From assembly GCA_964593455.1 (NCBI GenBank), contig CAZQHK010000028.1, positions 1-64,000 of the forward strand: a stretch of DNA of 64,000 bases, written 5' to 3'. Source of the DNA: CAZQHK01 sp964593455 (GTDB taxonomy: Bacteria > Muiribacteriota > CAYSPT01). This document shows, piece by piece, positions 1-6,783 of this stretch; within the stretch, counting starts at the first letter, position 1, and each line of letters starts with the position of its first letter. Under the pieces are notes generated by a model, which worked only from the letters and a program-made list of their open reading frames with translations, had not been told where the DNA came from and did no database searches. The translations under genes and the position numbers were made by a program.

Positions 1-105
1 GAGTCTGTCGGAGAAATAGTATCAGAACAATTTCCTGGGCTGTCCGATAAGAATGTTTCCGAAGCGGAACGTCAGTATACATTGTGACTTTGCAGGTAGG
101 CTGTT

Positions 106-1764
106 ATGATAGAGCCCATGTCCTGCTGCTTCAAAAAATCGGACCTGCTCCTGGCTGTCGTCGCAGCGGCGGCCGGATTCTACTTTTTCTCGTCGCTGGC
201 GGTGCTCTGGCCACTGGCCGATATCGATCTTCATATTGAGCCCTCCAATCTGATAGCAGCCTCCCGGTCGTTCCTCGAATCCCGTGGTTTTGATCTGACC
301 GGGTATAAAGCCAGGAGCCGTCTAACTGTTAACGAAGATGCACTTGATTTTCTGGAAATTGTCTGGGGACTGGAGCGAACGCGACAGGAAATTAAAAAAG
401 GGCTGCCTGTTTTTCACCATACAGTTTTTTTCAAACGGTACGGCTCTCCCGAAACCTTCCAGGTTACCGTCTATCCGGGCGTGGGAGTGATCGGATTTTA
501 CCGGAACGTACGCAAAGACGATCCCGGGGGAACGATTACCAGGGACGCCGCCCGTGCCCGGGCCAGATTGTGCCTGGAGCAGTTACCCGGTCCAAAGAAC
601 GCCCCCCTGCGGGAGACCGGCTATGAAAAACACGGCCGCCCGGACCGGACTGATTACACATTCACCTTTGAACACCTGGTAGCGGAACATCCACGGGTAG
701 CGCTTAACACCACGGTGACCGTCACCGGCCTGTCGGTGACCGCAGTGGAGCGCACCCTGGATATTCCCAGCGATATCCTCGAGCAGAAACGCCGGAAAAG
801 GGCGCGTGAGGAATTCCTGATCGCCTCCGGGGTGGCCGTGGCGGCGGCAGCCACGGTGCTGGTGTTTCTCCTTTTTCTCCGTTATTTGCGGCAGGGCGGG
901 ATCCGGCTGGGGAAAGCCGGCCGCTGTGTGGCGGTAATATTCGTCCTATCCTGCCTGACGGTACTACTCCAGACGGCATACATGTTCATGGCCTGGGACC
1001 CCTTGTGGCCGTGGTGGATATTCATCTTCCGGCACGTGGTGTTTAACTCGGTGGGAGAATTATTACCGTTGCTGCTCATCTTACTTTTCATCGCCGCCGG
1101 TGATGCTTTGGACAGGGAAGAAGGATGGGGACGTGGAGAATCGTTGTGGCTGCTTTTATCGGGGAAATTTTTCGCACCCTCGGTGGCGATCGCTTCCGGC
1201 CGTGGTTTCCTGGTGGGACTTATCTGTGGCGGTGTGATGTCCGGCGGTATGGCGGTTCTCCGGATGACCGTCCCGGTACGGGTCTCTCTCCAACCGCTTG
1301 GTTTTTTCTTCTACGCCATCAACTCGGCCGTACCTTCGCTGTCCACCCTGTTTTTCTTTTTGAAGATTGCCTTCATAGAAGAGCTGGGGTATCGATTTTT
1401 CGGCGGTACCTGGCTTCTATCCAAAACCTCCCATAAATGGTTGGCGGTGCTGGCGCCGGCTGTGCTCTACGGCCTTTTGCATACCTCGATGCGGTTTTTG
1501 CCGCCTGAAGAGCCCTTCTGGGGCCGCGCGGCCGTCCTGGCCCTGGTAGGATGTGTCTGGGGCTGGGCTTTCTTTAAGTACGACGCCTTGACAGTGGTCC
1601 TCTCCCACTTCACTGCCGACTTGTTCATCTTCAACTGGCCGCGGCTGGCCAGCGGGCGCCCGGACCTGGTAACCGCGGCGGTTTTGACCATCATGGTTCC
1701 GCTGATCCCGGCTTTTCTTGGTGGAGGAGTATGGCTTTTCAGGAGAGCTAAACACAACCGGTAA
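106..1764 (+). CDS. CPBP (CAAX-type) intramembrane metalloprotease
   Basis: This is a 552-residue polytopic membrane protein. One membrane segment lies near residue 20, followed by about 200 extracytoplasmic residues, then a cluster of segments from about 240 to the end. The C-terminal half carries the CPBP signature: a Glu-Glu-x-x-x-Arg motif (EELGYR, residues about 425-430), a His near 459 in GLLHTSM and a His near 501 in SHFTAD. Known family members are intramembrane glutamic-type or metal proteases, such as Rce1-like CAAX proteases and bacteriocin immunity proteins. The long N-terminal extracytoplasmic domain is unusual. The ATG at 106 has a GGTAGG five bases upstream. The ATG at 118 lies seven bases after a TTGTGA-N17-TATGAT promoter-like pair (82-110), so a leaderless start at 118 is possible. 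The substrate is unknown. Confidence 0.85.
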   Translation: MIEPMSCCFKKSDLLLAVVAAAAGFYFFSSLAVLWPLADIDLHIEPSNLIAASRSFLESRGFDLTGYKARSRLTVNEDALDFLEIVWGLERTRQEIKKGLPVFHHTVFFKRYGSPETFQVTVYPGVGVIGFYRNVRKDDPGGTITRDAARARARLCLEQLPGPKNAPLRETGYEKHGRPDRTDYTFTFEHLVAEHPRVALNTTVTVTGLSVTAVERTLDIPSDILEQKRRKRAREEFLIASGVAVAAAATVLVFLLFLRYLRQGGIRLGKAGRCVAVIFVLSCLTVLLQTAYMFMAWDPLWPWWIFIFRHVVFNSVGELLPLLLILLFIAAGDALDREEGWGRGESLWLLLSGKFFAPSVAIASGRGFLVGLICGGVMSGGMAVLRMTVPVRVSLQPLGFFFYAINSAVPSLSTLFFFLKIAFIEELGYRFFGGTWLLSKTSHKWLAVLAPAVLYGLLHTSMRFLPPEEPFWGRAAVLALVGCVWGWAFFKYDALTVVLSHFTADLFIFNWPRLASGRPDLVTAAVLTIMVPLIPAFLGGGVWLFRRAKHNR

Positions 1765-1826
1765 TGAACTCTTTGTACTTACTGTCCATTTTGAGAACGT
1801 GATTGACCCACCACTTCTTTAAAATC

Positions 1827-1854
1827 TTGACAATTGGCAGCCATGGGGTATACT
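1827..1854 (+). promoter_or_regulatory. Sigma70-type promoter for the cyclase-domain gene
   Basis: TTGACA at 1827-1832 and TATACT at 1849-1854 are separated by 16 bp. The expected transcript would start near 1861 and have a leader of about 160 nt before the gene at 2020. That leader contains a short ORF and an inverted repeat. Confidence 0.7.
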
Positions 1855-1875
1855 CATAGCAGAAGGAGGTGGTAG

Positions 1876-1926
1876 ATGAGCTTGCTTGCAACTGCCAGGT
1901 CTGTGGACTGGCGATCTCTTTTATAA
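1876..1926 (+). CDS. Possible 16-codon leader peptide upstream of the cyclase-domain gene
   Basis: An ATG at 1876 follows a strong Shine-Dalgarno (AAGGAGG) at 6-base spacing, about 15 nt into the predicted transcript. The reading frame encodes MSLLATARSVDWRSLL and stops at 1924-1926, where the left arm of an inverted repeat begins. The strong ribosome site and the position suggest a translated leader ORF. It has no run of regulatory codons typical of amino-acid attenuators. No homology can be claimed for so short a peptide. Confidence 0.45.
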   Translation: MSLLATARSVDWRSLL

Positions 1927-1963
1927 CCCGAAAAAAACGAAGTCAATTGCATTTTCCGGGTTA
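1924..1963 (+). promoter_or_regulatory. Inverted repeat in the cyclase leader
   Basis: TAACCCG-AAAA on the left and TTTTCCGGGTTA on the right form an inverted repeat with one bulged base. It lies between the end of the leader ORF and the Shine-Dalgarno of the gene at 2020. No T tract follows, so it does not look like a simple intrinsic terminator. A very similar repeat is found at 10449-10488. Confidence 0.45.
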
Positions 1964-2019
1964 CCTGGCGGACATATGGGCCGTCGTTACACGAGAAATC
2001 ACGTAAAGGAGAATGGCCT

Positions 2020-2559
2020 ATGACTATTGATAAACAGGCTTCAAAACCCACCGAAGCAAACCTGTTGGTTGTATTTTCTGATCTCACGGAATTCGGACGT
2101 ATGGCTCGGTCCCATTCAAACCGTGAGATTTTTTCGTTTCTGTCGGAGTACTACGAGTTCGCCGGCCGGTTCATCACCGGCGGCGGCGGTGAAATCATCA
2201 AGTTCATGGGAGATTCCATCCTGTTTGTTTTCCCTGAAGACCGGGTAGACAGCGGTGTGTTGGCCTTGAAAGATCTTAAAACCACCGGAGATACGTGGAT
2301 GAAAAAGCGCGGCCTGCGGTGCCGTCATGTCATAAAAGCTCATTTCGGGCCGGTGGTGTGCGCCTGTGTGGGCTTCGGGAAAAACGAGCGGTTGGATGTT
2401 TTCGGCGATACGGTGAACACATCGGCTTTACTCAAATCAAACGGCCTGGCCATGACTCCGCAAGTGTTCCGGAAACTCAAACCGGCGACCCGTAAACATT
2501 TCAAAAAACACACGCCGCCGATAACCTATATCCCCGTGGAAGAACGGCACCGGTCCTGA
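2020..2559 (+). CDS. Stand-alone class III adenylate cyclase-like domain
   Basis: The 179-residue protein is essentially only a class III nucleotidyl cyclase catalytic domain, with no sensor or membrane part. Visible residues are metal-binding Asp21 (VFSDLTEF) and Asp65 (KFMGDS), and the adenine-specifying pair Lys61 and Asp126 (LDVFGD). In the VFGDTVNTSALL stretch the Asn133 is kept, but the place of the transition-state Arg (usually Asn+4) is Leu137. The protein may therefore be weakly active or serve as a binding or regulatory domain. An AGGAG lies 9 bases before the ATG. It has its own promoter and long leader. A protein with two cNMP-binding domains is encoded at 38847-39821 and could act in the same signalling, but that is inference. 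Confidence 0.8.
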   Translation: MTIDKQASKPTEANLLVVFSDLTEFGRMARSHSNREIFSFLSEYYEFAGRFITGGGGEIIKFMGDSILFVFPEDRVDSGVLALKDLKTTGDTWMKKRGLRCRHVIKAHFGPVVCACVGFGKNERLDVFGDTVNTSALLKSNGLAMTPQVFRKLKPATRKHFKKHTPPITYIPVEERHRS

Positions 2560-2588
2560 CCGGACAAACCTGCATGTCGATAATCTGA

Positions 2589-2618
2589 AAAAGGACGCCG
2601 TAACAGGCGTCCTTTTTT
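2589..2618 (+). terminator. Intrinsic terminator after the cyclase-domain gene
   Basis: AAGGACGCC (2591-2599) and GGCGTCCTT (2605-2613) form a 9-bp perfect stem with a 5-6 base loop, followed by a run of T residues to 2618. Confidence 0.9.
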
Positions 2619-2620
2619 AT

Positions 2621-2649
2621 TTGGCATTAGCCGATTTTTTCGGTATAAT
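2621..2649 (+). promoter_or_regulatory. Promoter of the alpha-amylase gene
   Basis: TTGGCA (2621-2626) and a perfect TATAAT (2644-2649) are separated by 17 bp. The -35 box starts two bases after the T tract of the preceding terminator. The predicted start near 2656 gives a leader of about 35 nt that holds a duplicated ribosome-binding site. Confidence 0.8.
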
Positions 2650-2667
2650 TAACCAATAGCTTTCATT

Positions 2668-2691
2668 TAGGAGTTCATATAGGAGTTCATA
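2668..2691 (+). repeat. Tandem 12-bp duplication of the ribosome-binding site
   Basis: The 12-mer TAGGAGTTCATA occurs twice back to back (2668-2679, 2680-2691). The second copy provides the Shine-Dalgarno and runs into the ATG of the amylase gene. The first copy would place a second AGGAG 12 bases further upstream. Confidence 0.85.
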
Positions 2692-4007
2692 TGCGTGAAA
2701 TAAATAAGAAGCAACGTCAAACAGTCTGGATATTGGTTGCAGCAGTGGCCGCGGTGTGCCTTTTTTCTCCCGTGGTTTTTGCCCAACGTCCGGAGACCGA
2801 AATTACCCACGGCGTCATATTGCAGGGGTTCGGTTGGCATGTGAAAGAATGGGCGCCCGGTAAATGGTATTCCGTTATCGGGAGAAAAGCCAGGGATATA
2901 GCCGATGTCGGGGCCACTATGGTCTGGTTCCCGCCGGTCAGCCGTTCGGTGAGTGCGCAGGGGTATCTGCCGGGCGACTATTACGACCTGGGGACCCCCG
3001 ACCGCCCGACGTTTTACGGCGACAAAGAACAACTCGTCGAGGCCTTGAATGCGCTGAGAAATTTAAATATCGGACCCATTGCCGACATCGTTATCAACCA
3101 CCGCTGCGCGGGAAAACAGGACGAGCATGGTAACTGGAACATATATCATTTTCCTTCGGGCAAGGCTCAATGGGAGCAGTGGGCGGTCTGCCGCGGCCAG
3201 TTCGGCGGCACCGGCAACAGCGATACGGGCGCCAGTTATCACGCGGCTCCCGATATAGACCACACCAACCCAATTGTTCAACGCGATATCATCGAGTGGA
3301 TGAACTGGCTGAAAGATCTGGGGTTCGCCGGCTGGCGCTATGATTTTTCCAAGGGATATCACGCCACGTATACCGGCCGGTACGACAGTAAAACAAAACC
3401 GGTGTTTTCCGTGGGCGAGATCTGGACGGACATGTCTTTCGACGGGTCGTACCTCAAACCCAACCAGGACGCTCACCGCCAGTCGCTGTGTGATTGGCTC
3501 GACCAGGCGGGCGATACCACCTGTGCGTTTGATTTTACCACCAAGGGTATTCTCCAGACGGCGGTGGGGGGAGAATACTGGCGGCTTCGTGATTCTGACG
3601 GTAAAGCTCCGGGCCTGATCGGCTGGTGGCCCCAGCGCGCGGTGACCTTCATCGACAACCATGACACGGGGTCGCAGCAGAGCCATTGGCCGTTTCCCGT
3701 AGACAAAGTCATGCAAGGCTACGCGTACATCCTCACTCACCCGGGTATCCCCTGCGTTTTTTGGGAGCACGTCTACGAATGGAACTTGCGGGAGCCCATC
3801 AAGGAACTGATCCGGATCCGCAAACGATTCGGGATCCACAACGGTAGCAAGATCGAAATAGTCAAGGCCGACTTTGGCATGTACGCAGCTATTATCGACG
3901 GCAAAGTTGCCCTGAAAATAGGGTGGGGGGAGTGGTCTCCCGGCGATTCGTTCGAGCTTCTGGCGTCCGGTGACCAGTACGCGGTCTGGGGTAAAACGGG
4001 CGAATAA
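2691..4007 (+). CDS. Secreted alpha-amylase, GH13 plant/archaeal type
   Basis: The 438-residue protein begins with a signal peptide (basic start, hydrophobic core, cleavage after VVFA near residue 31). It has all four GH13 conserved regions: DIVINHR (I), GWRYDFSKGY with nucleophile Asp218 (II), VGEIW with acid/base Glu243 (III) and FIDNHDTG with Asp325 (IV). The wording of regions II-IV and the following stretch (VMQGYAYILTHPGIPC) matches the plant and archaeal alpha-amylase branch rather than the usual Bacillus type. The length fits a minimal barrel plus C-terminal sheet domain with no starch-binding module. It would hydrolyse internal alpha-1,4 glucosidic bonds outside the cytoplasm. It is flanked by a terminator and an oppositely oriented gene, so it is monocistronic. 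Confidence 0.95.
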   Translation: MREINKKQRQTVWILVAAVAAVCLFSPVVFAQRPETEITHGVILQGFGWHVKEWAPGKWYSVIGRKARDIADVGATMVWFPPVSRSVSAQGYLPGDYYDLGTPDRPTFYGDKEQLVEALNALRNLNIGPIADIVINHRCAGKQDEHGNWNIYHFPSGKAQWEQWAVCRGQFGGTGNSDTGASYHAAPDIDHTNPIVQRDIIEWMNWLKDLGFAGWRYDFSKGYHATYTGRYDSKTKPVFSVGEIWTDMSFDGSYLKPNQDAHRQSLCDWLDQAGDTTCAFDFTTKGILQTAVGGEYWRLRDSDGKAPGLIGWWPQRAVTFIDNHDTGSQQSHWPFPVDKVMQGYAYILTHPGIPCVFWEHVYEWNLREPIKELIRIRKRFGIHNGSKIEIVKADFGMYAAIIDGKVALKIGWGEWSPGDSFELLASGDQYAVWGKTGE

Positions 4008-4036
4008 AAAGAACGATTATCCAAGTTTACTTCGCA

Positions 4037-4897
4037 CTACTTATCCTTATTAATTGCCTGCTGCATCAGGGGTATGATTTTTTGGCGTTCTCTGGGTGGA
4101 ATTCTTTTACCAAAATCTGAACTTTGAAGTTTCTTCTTTAGTGTAACCAGAGTGAACAGGAGGTCGTTCGGCAGCAAATAGTGGGGGGGACAGTTCAGTT
4201 TCCGTGCATTGTTCTCGCGGATGTCGAAGAGCTTTTTGAACACTCCTTGTTCCTGTGTGGTGAGTTCCCTGAAATTCCGTGACCGCAGGAGTTTCGGTTT
4301 CTTGTTGTAGATGTGCGGTTTGTTTTGCCCCTGCAGGTTTTTCAGGATGAAACGCTCCAGGAGGTCCTGTTCGACGAGCTCCGACAGCAGCAGGTCCTTT
4401 AATTCGAAGAGGTGGATCACATCCTCGAGCGCATATTCGATAGCCCTATCGGATAATGGCCGGGTGTTCCAGTTGTATTGCTGAAATTTTTTCTTGGATT
4501 TTTTTGTGTCGATCTGCAAGGCTTGTTTCAAGACCGACGAGAGATCCCTTTTTTCATATTCCAGCAACAACACAGCCGCCTGGATGTCCAGTATCGACAT
4601 CGTGTCTATCCTGCAATTTTTGTACAGGAAGGCCCGGTCACCGGGCGCGTCGAACATGATTTTCAAGATCGATCGGTTCTCCAGTATCTTCTTGAGCTCC
4701 TTCATCGAGGTTTTGAACGGATCGATGATTACCGCGTCTTTTCCGTCGTACAACTGCACCAGGCACAGTTTCTCTCCATACTGGTGCAGATTGGATTCGC
4801 CCTCTATGTCCAGCGCCAGCATCTCGGTCTTGTTCTCCGCCAGATTCTCTATGTACGTGGACAACTTCTGACCACTGTCTATGTAGGTATAGTTCAC
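4037..4897 (-). CDS. RNase D-like 3'-5' exonuclease with HRDC-like tail
   Basis: This is a DEDDy-type exonuclease. Exo I is LALDIEGES (Asp30, Glu32), exo II lies around FDAPGDRAFL and exo III is EYALEDVIHLF with the Tyr-x-x-x-Asp spacing. The C-terminal third (about residues 200-285) is helical and basic, as in HRDC domains. Ribonuclease D acts in 3' maturation of tRNA and other stable RNAs. I chose the GTG at 4897 because AAAGG lies about 6 bases upstream. A TTG at 4915 would add six residues. The protein is shorter than E. coli RNase D, with one HRDC-like region rather than two. It converges with the amylase gene (29 bp apart), with no obvious shared terminator. Confidence 0.85.
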   Translation of the reverse strand: MNYTYIDSGQKLSTYIENLAENKTEMLALDIEGESNLHQYGEKLCLVQLYDGKDAVIIDPFKTSMKELKKILENRSILKIMFDAPGDRAFLYKNCRIDTMSILDIQAAVLLLEYEKRDLSSVLKQALQIDTKKSKKKFQQYNWNTRPLSDRAIEYALEDVIHLFELKDLLLSELVEQDLLERFILKNLQGQNKPHIYNKKPKLLRSRNFRELTTQEQGVFKKLFDIRENNARKLNCPPHYLLPNDLLFTLVTLKKKLQSSDFGKRIPPRERQKIIPLMQQAINKDK

Positions 4898-5012
4898 GGT
4901 GAACCTTTCACCCAATTAACCGGAAAATGCACAAACCATACGAGTACTCGCTCGGCCACGGGTTCGACTTTCTCTACAATACGGTATTATTCCTCTCAGC
5001 ACAAGAAGGAGA

Positions 5013-6746
5013 TTAATCATCAATAGCGTGGTCCTGATACTCTTCCCAGGAACAGACAGCGGACTCTCGCTCCTGTATCAAGTCGAGAGCATTATATTCC
5101 AACGTCGTTCCCGTCAGCTCCTTCAATATCGAAATTGAAGCCAACCTGACATTGAGATCATCGCTCCTGAGCCGGCTGATAACGGCACCTATCTGCCGGC
5201 CTAATAACTGCCGCCGGTTCAAGGAAGAGGCATTTTTCTTCCACCATTTCTTCCACATCCCGGCCACCTGTTCGACAAAATACGATCTGAGTCCGAAAAA
5301 TTGACCGGTGATGCTGAGAAGGGCCTGTCGGGCATCGAAGATGAACGGATTTGTCGTTATCAACTCAATGAGAAATGGAATAACAAATGATTCTGCGGTT
5401 CCCATATTCTCCAGGAACATCTTTTTTATTACCAGGGATTTCGTTCCGGCAAAATAGGTTCGGATTTCGTTGATGTAGTTTGCGTCTTTTTGCTTAGATA
5501 GTTTTACTGCTGCTGCCAGGGCTGTGAGAGGATCTTTATTTTTAAGCATCCGTATCAGCTCTTCCGGTTTCAGTTCGGGCAATACCAGTCTTCGATCAAT
5601 GTCCCCGCCAGACTGCTCTCCGGGCCGGATGATCTTTTTAAGGGCTTGAAATACCATTCTGGCAATGATGATATTGCCTTCGCAGTTGGGATGAACGGAG
5701 TCATTAAAGAGAGTATTTCCGGGAATTCCTTCCGGGGCCTGCTGGTTGAATAGAGTTTGCATATTGATATACGTTGCTCCAACTTTTCCCGCTATCTCCT
5801 GTATAACATCGATCTGCGCCGGGAACATCCGGACCGGGCTGATATCATGTTCGAGAGCTTTCCAGTATGCCTGGTAGGCCTCTTCATACCGTCTTTCGGA
5901 AAGGAGAATTTCAGCTTCAAGGTAATAAAGACTGGCTTTGTTTCTCAGCCCCGATGGAGGATGTTTTAAATTCATGGCGGCCGGCCCAAGGATGAGCTTG
6001 GCGTTGGCTTGAGTGATTATTCCGGCTGTTTCGGTGAGATTCGTTCTCATCTGGGAAAGAATGTACGCTCTTTCCTCGGCCGTTATCGGCCCATGAGGAG
6101 GGGTGTGCTCATAATGTATTTTGGCTGGTTTGATAACTCCCAAAAAATGTTTCAGGAGATGCACAAGCCGGAAATTGTCCAGAAACACGCGCATAAACCT
6201 GACAAATGGTCCCTGGTTGAGGAGATCACGGTGGTATCGGATAGAGCTAAACTCGTTATGCCCGGTGATGATAATGAAGATATCCGGTTCATAATGTACG
6301 AGCTCGCGAGCAAGCTTGAGTATTTGCTGGATGCTGTAACCGGCTCCGCCGCAGTTGATAATTTCTAATCGACCGTCCCCCATTTGTTGTGCGGTTAAAA
6401 GTTTTAAAACGCGTACATATGTTTCACGATAATAACTGCCATGGACAGTGGAGCCGCCCAGGCAGAAAATACGTATAGCTCCCGGTTTCTTATTCGAAGT
6501 GAAGTACTCAAGCTGTAATGTGGACAGTTTATTGGGATTGGTTCCAAGGACAGTACCAAAGCTCCCCAGGGTTTCAGGTCCGTAGGCTCTGTAAGAACCA
6601 AAAAAACCAAAGAAAGGATCGGGCCGTTCTTCCTGTTTGGCAAAGCCGGTAACCCGTAGAAAACATTCAGGAATGACCAGGATGGTGAGATTGATGAGAA
6701 TGAGCACCAGTATCTTGAATTTCTTGTTTGAGTGTTTGCTCTTCAT
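5013..6746 (-). CDS. Membrane-anchored SGNH hydrolase with C-terminal HEAT-like repeats (paralogue A)
   Basis: One N-terminal membrane anchor (residues about 10-30) is followed by an SGNH/GDSL hydrolase domain outside the cytoplasm. Block I is CLGGSTVHG (Ser99), block III is TGHNEF (Asn164) and block V is DSVHP (Asp349, His352). A TPR-like segment lies near residues 270-300. The C-terminal part (about 395-577) has two HEAT-like units with ALLSITGQFFG and MWKKWWKK motifs. SGNH enzymes are esterases or acyltransferases, often acting on surface glycans. The protein is closely related to those at 6764-8569 and 45442-47178 along its whole length. Its ATG is 17 bp from the divergent paralogue, with no Shine-Dalgarno, so a leaderless mRNA is likely. 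The substrate is unknown. Confidence 0.85.
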   Translation of the reverse strand: MKSKHSNKKFKILVLILINLTILVIPECFLRVTGFAKQEERPDPFFGFFGSYRAYGPETLGSFGTVLGTNPNKLSTLQLEYFTSNKKPGAIRIFCLGGSTVHGSYYRETYVRVLKLLTAQQMGDGRLEIINCGGAGYSIQQILKLARELVHYEPDIFIIITGHNEFSSIRYHRDLLNQGPFVRFMRVFLDNFRLVHLLKHFLGVIKPAKIHYEHTPPHGPITAEERAYILSQMRTNLTETAGIITQANAKLILGPAAMNLKHPPSGLRNKASLYYLEAEILLSERRYEEAYQAYWKALEHDISPVRMFPAQIDVIQEIAGKVGATYINMQTLFNQQAPEGIPGNTLFNDSVHPNCEGNIIIARMVFQALKKIIRPGEQSGGDIDRRLVLPELKPEELIRMLKNKDPLTALAAAVKLSKQKDANYINEIRTYFAGTKSLVIKKMFLENMGTAESFVIPFLIELITTNPFIFDARQALLSITGQFFGLRSYFVEQVAGMWKKWWKKNASSLNRRQLLGRQIGAVISRLRSDDLNVRLASISILKELTGTTLEYNALDLIQERESAVCSWEEYQDHAIDD

Positions 6747-6783
6747 AATCTATACTGTAAGTGATGAGTCCCGAGGATAGCAA
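6728..6783. promoter_or_regulatory. Overlapping divergent promoters giving two leaderless transcripts
   Basis: Forward: TTGAGT (6728-6733), 17 bp, TATACT (6751-6756), then 7 bases to the ATG at 6764. Reverse: TTGCTA (complement of 6778-6783), 18 bp, TACAGT (complement of 6754-6759), then 7 bases to the ATG ending at 6746. The two -10 boxes overlap by three bases. Neither gene has a Shine-Dalgarno, and the short gap leaves no room for leaders. Confidence 0.6.

Noticed and set aside
3063..3839. Long minus-strand frame opposite the alpha-amylase
   Set aside because: The plus strand encodes all GH13 motifs. The opposite frame has no recognisable features and is a by-product of codon bias.
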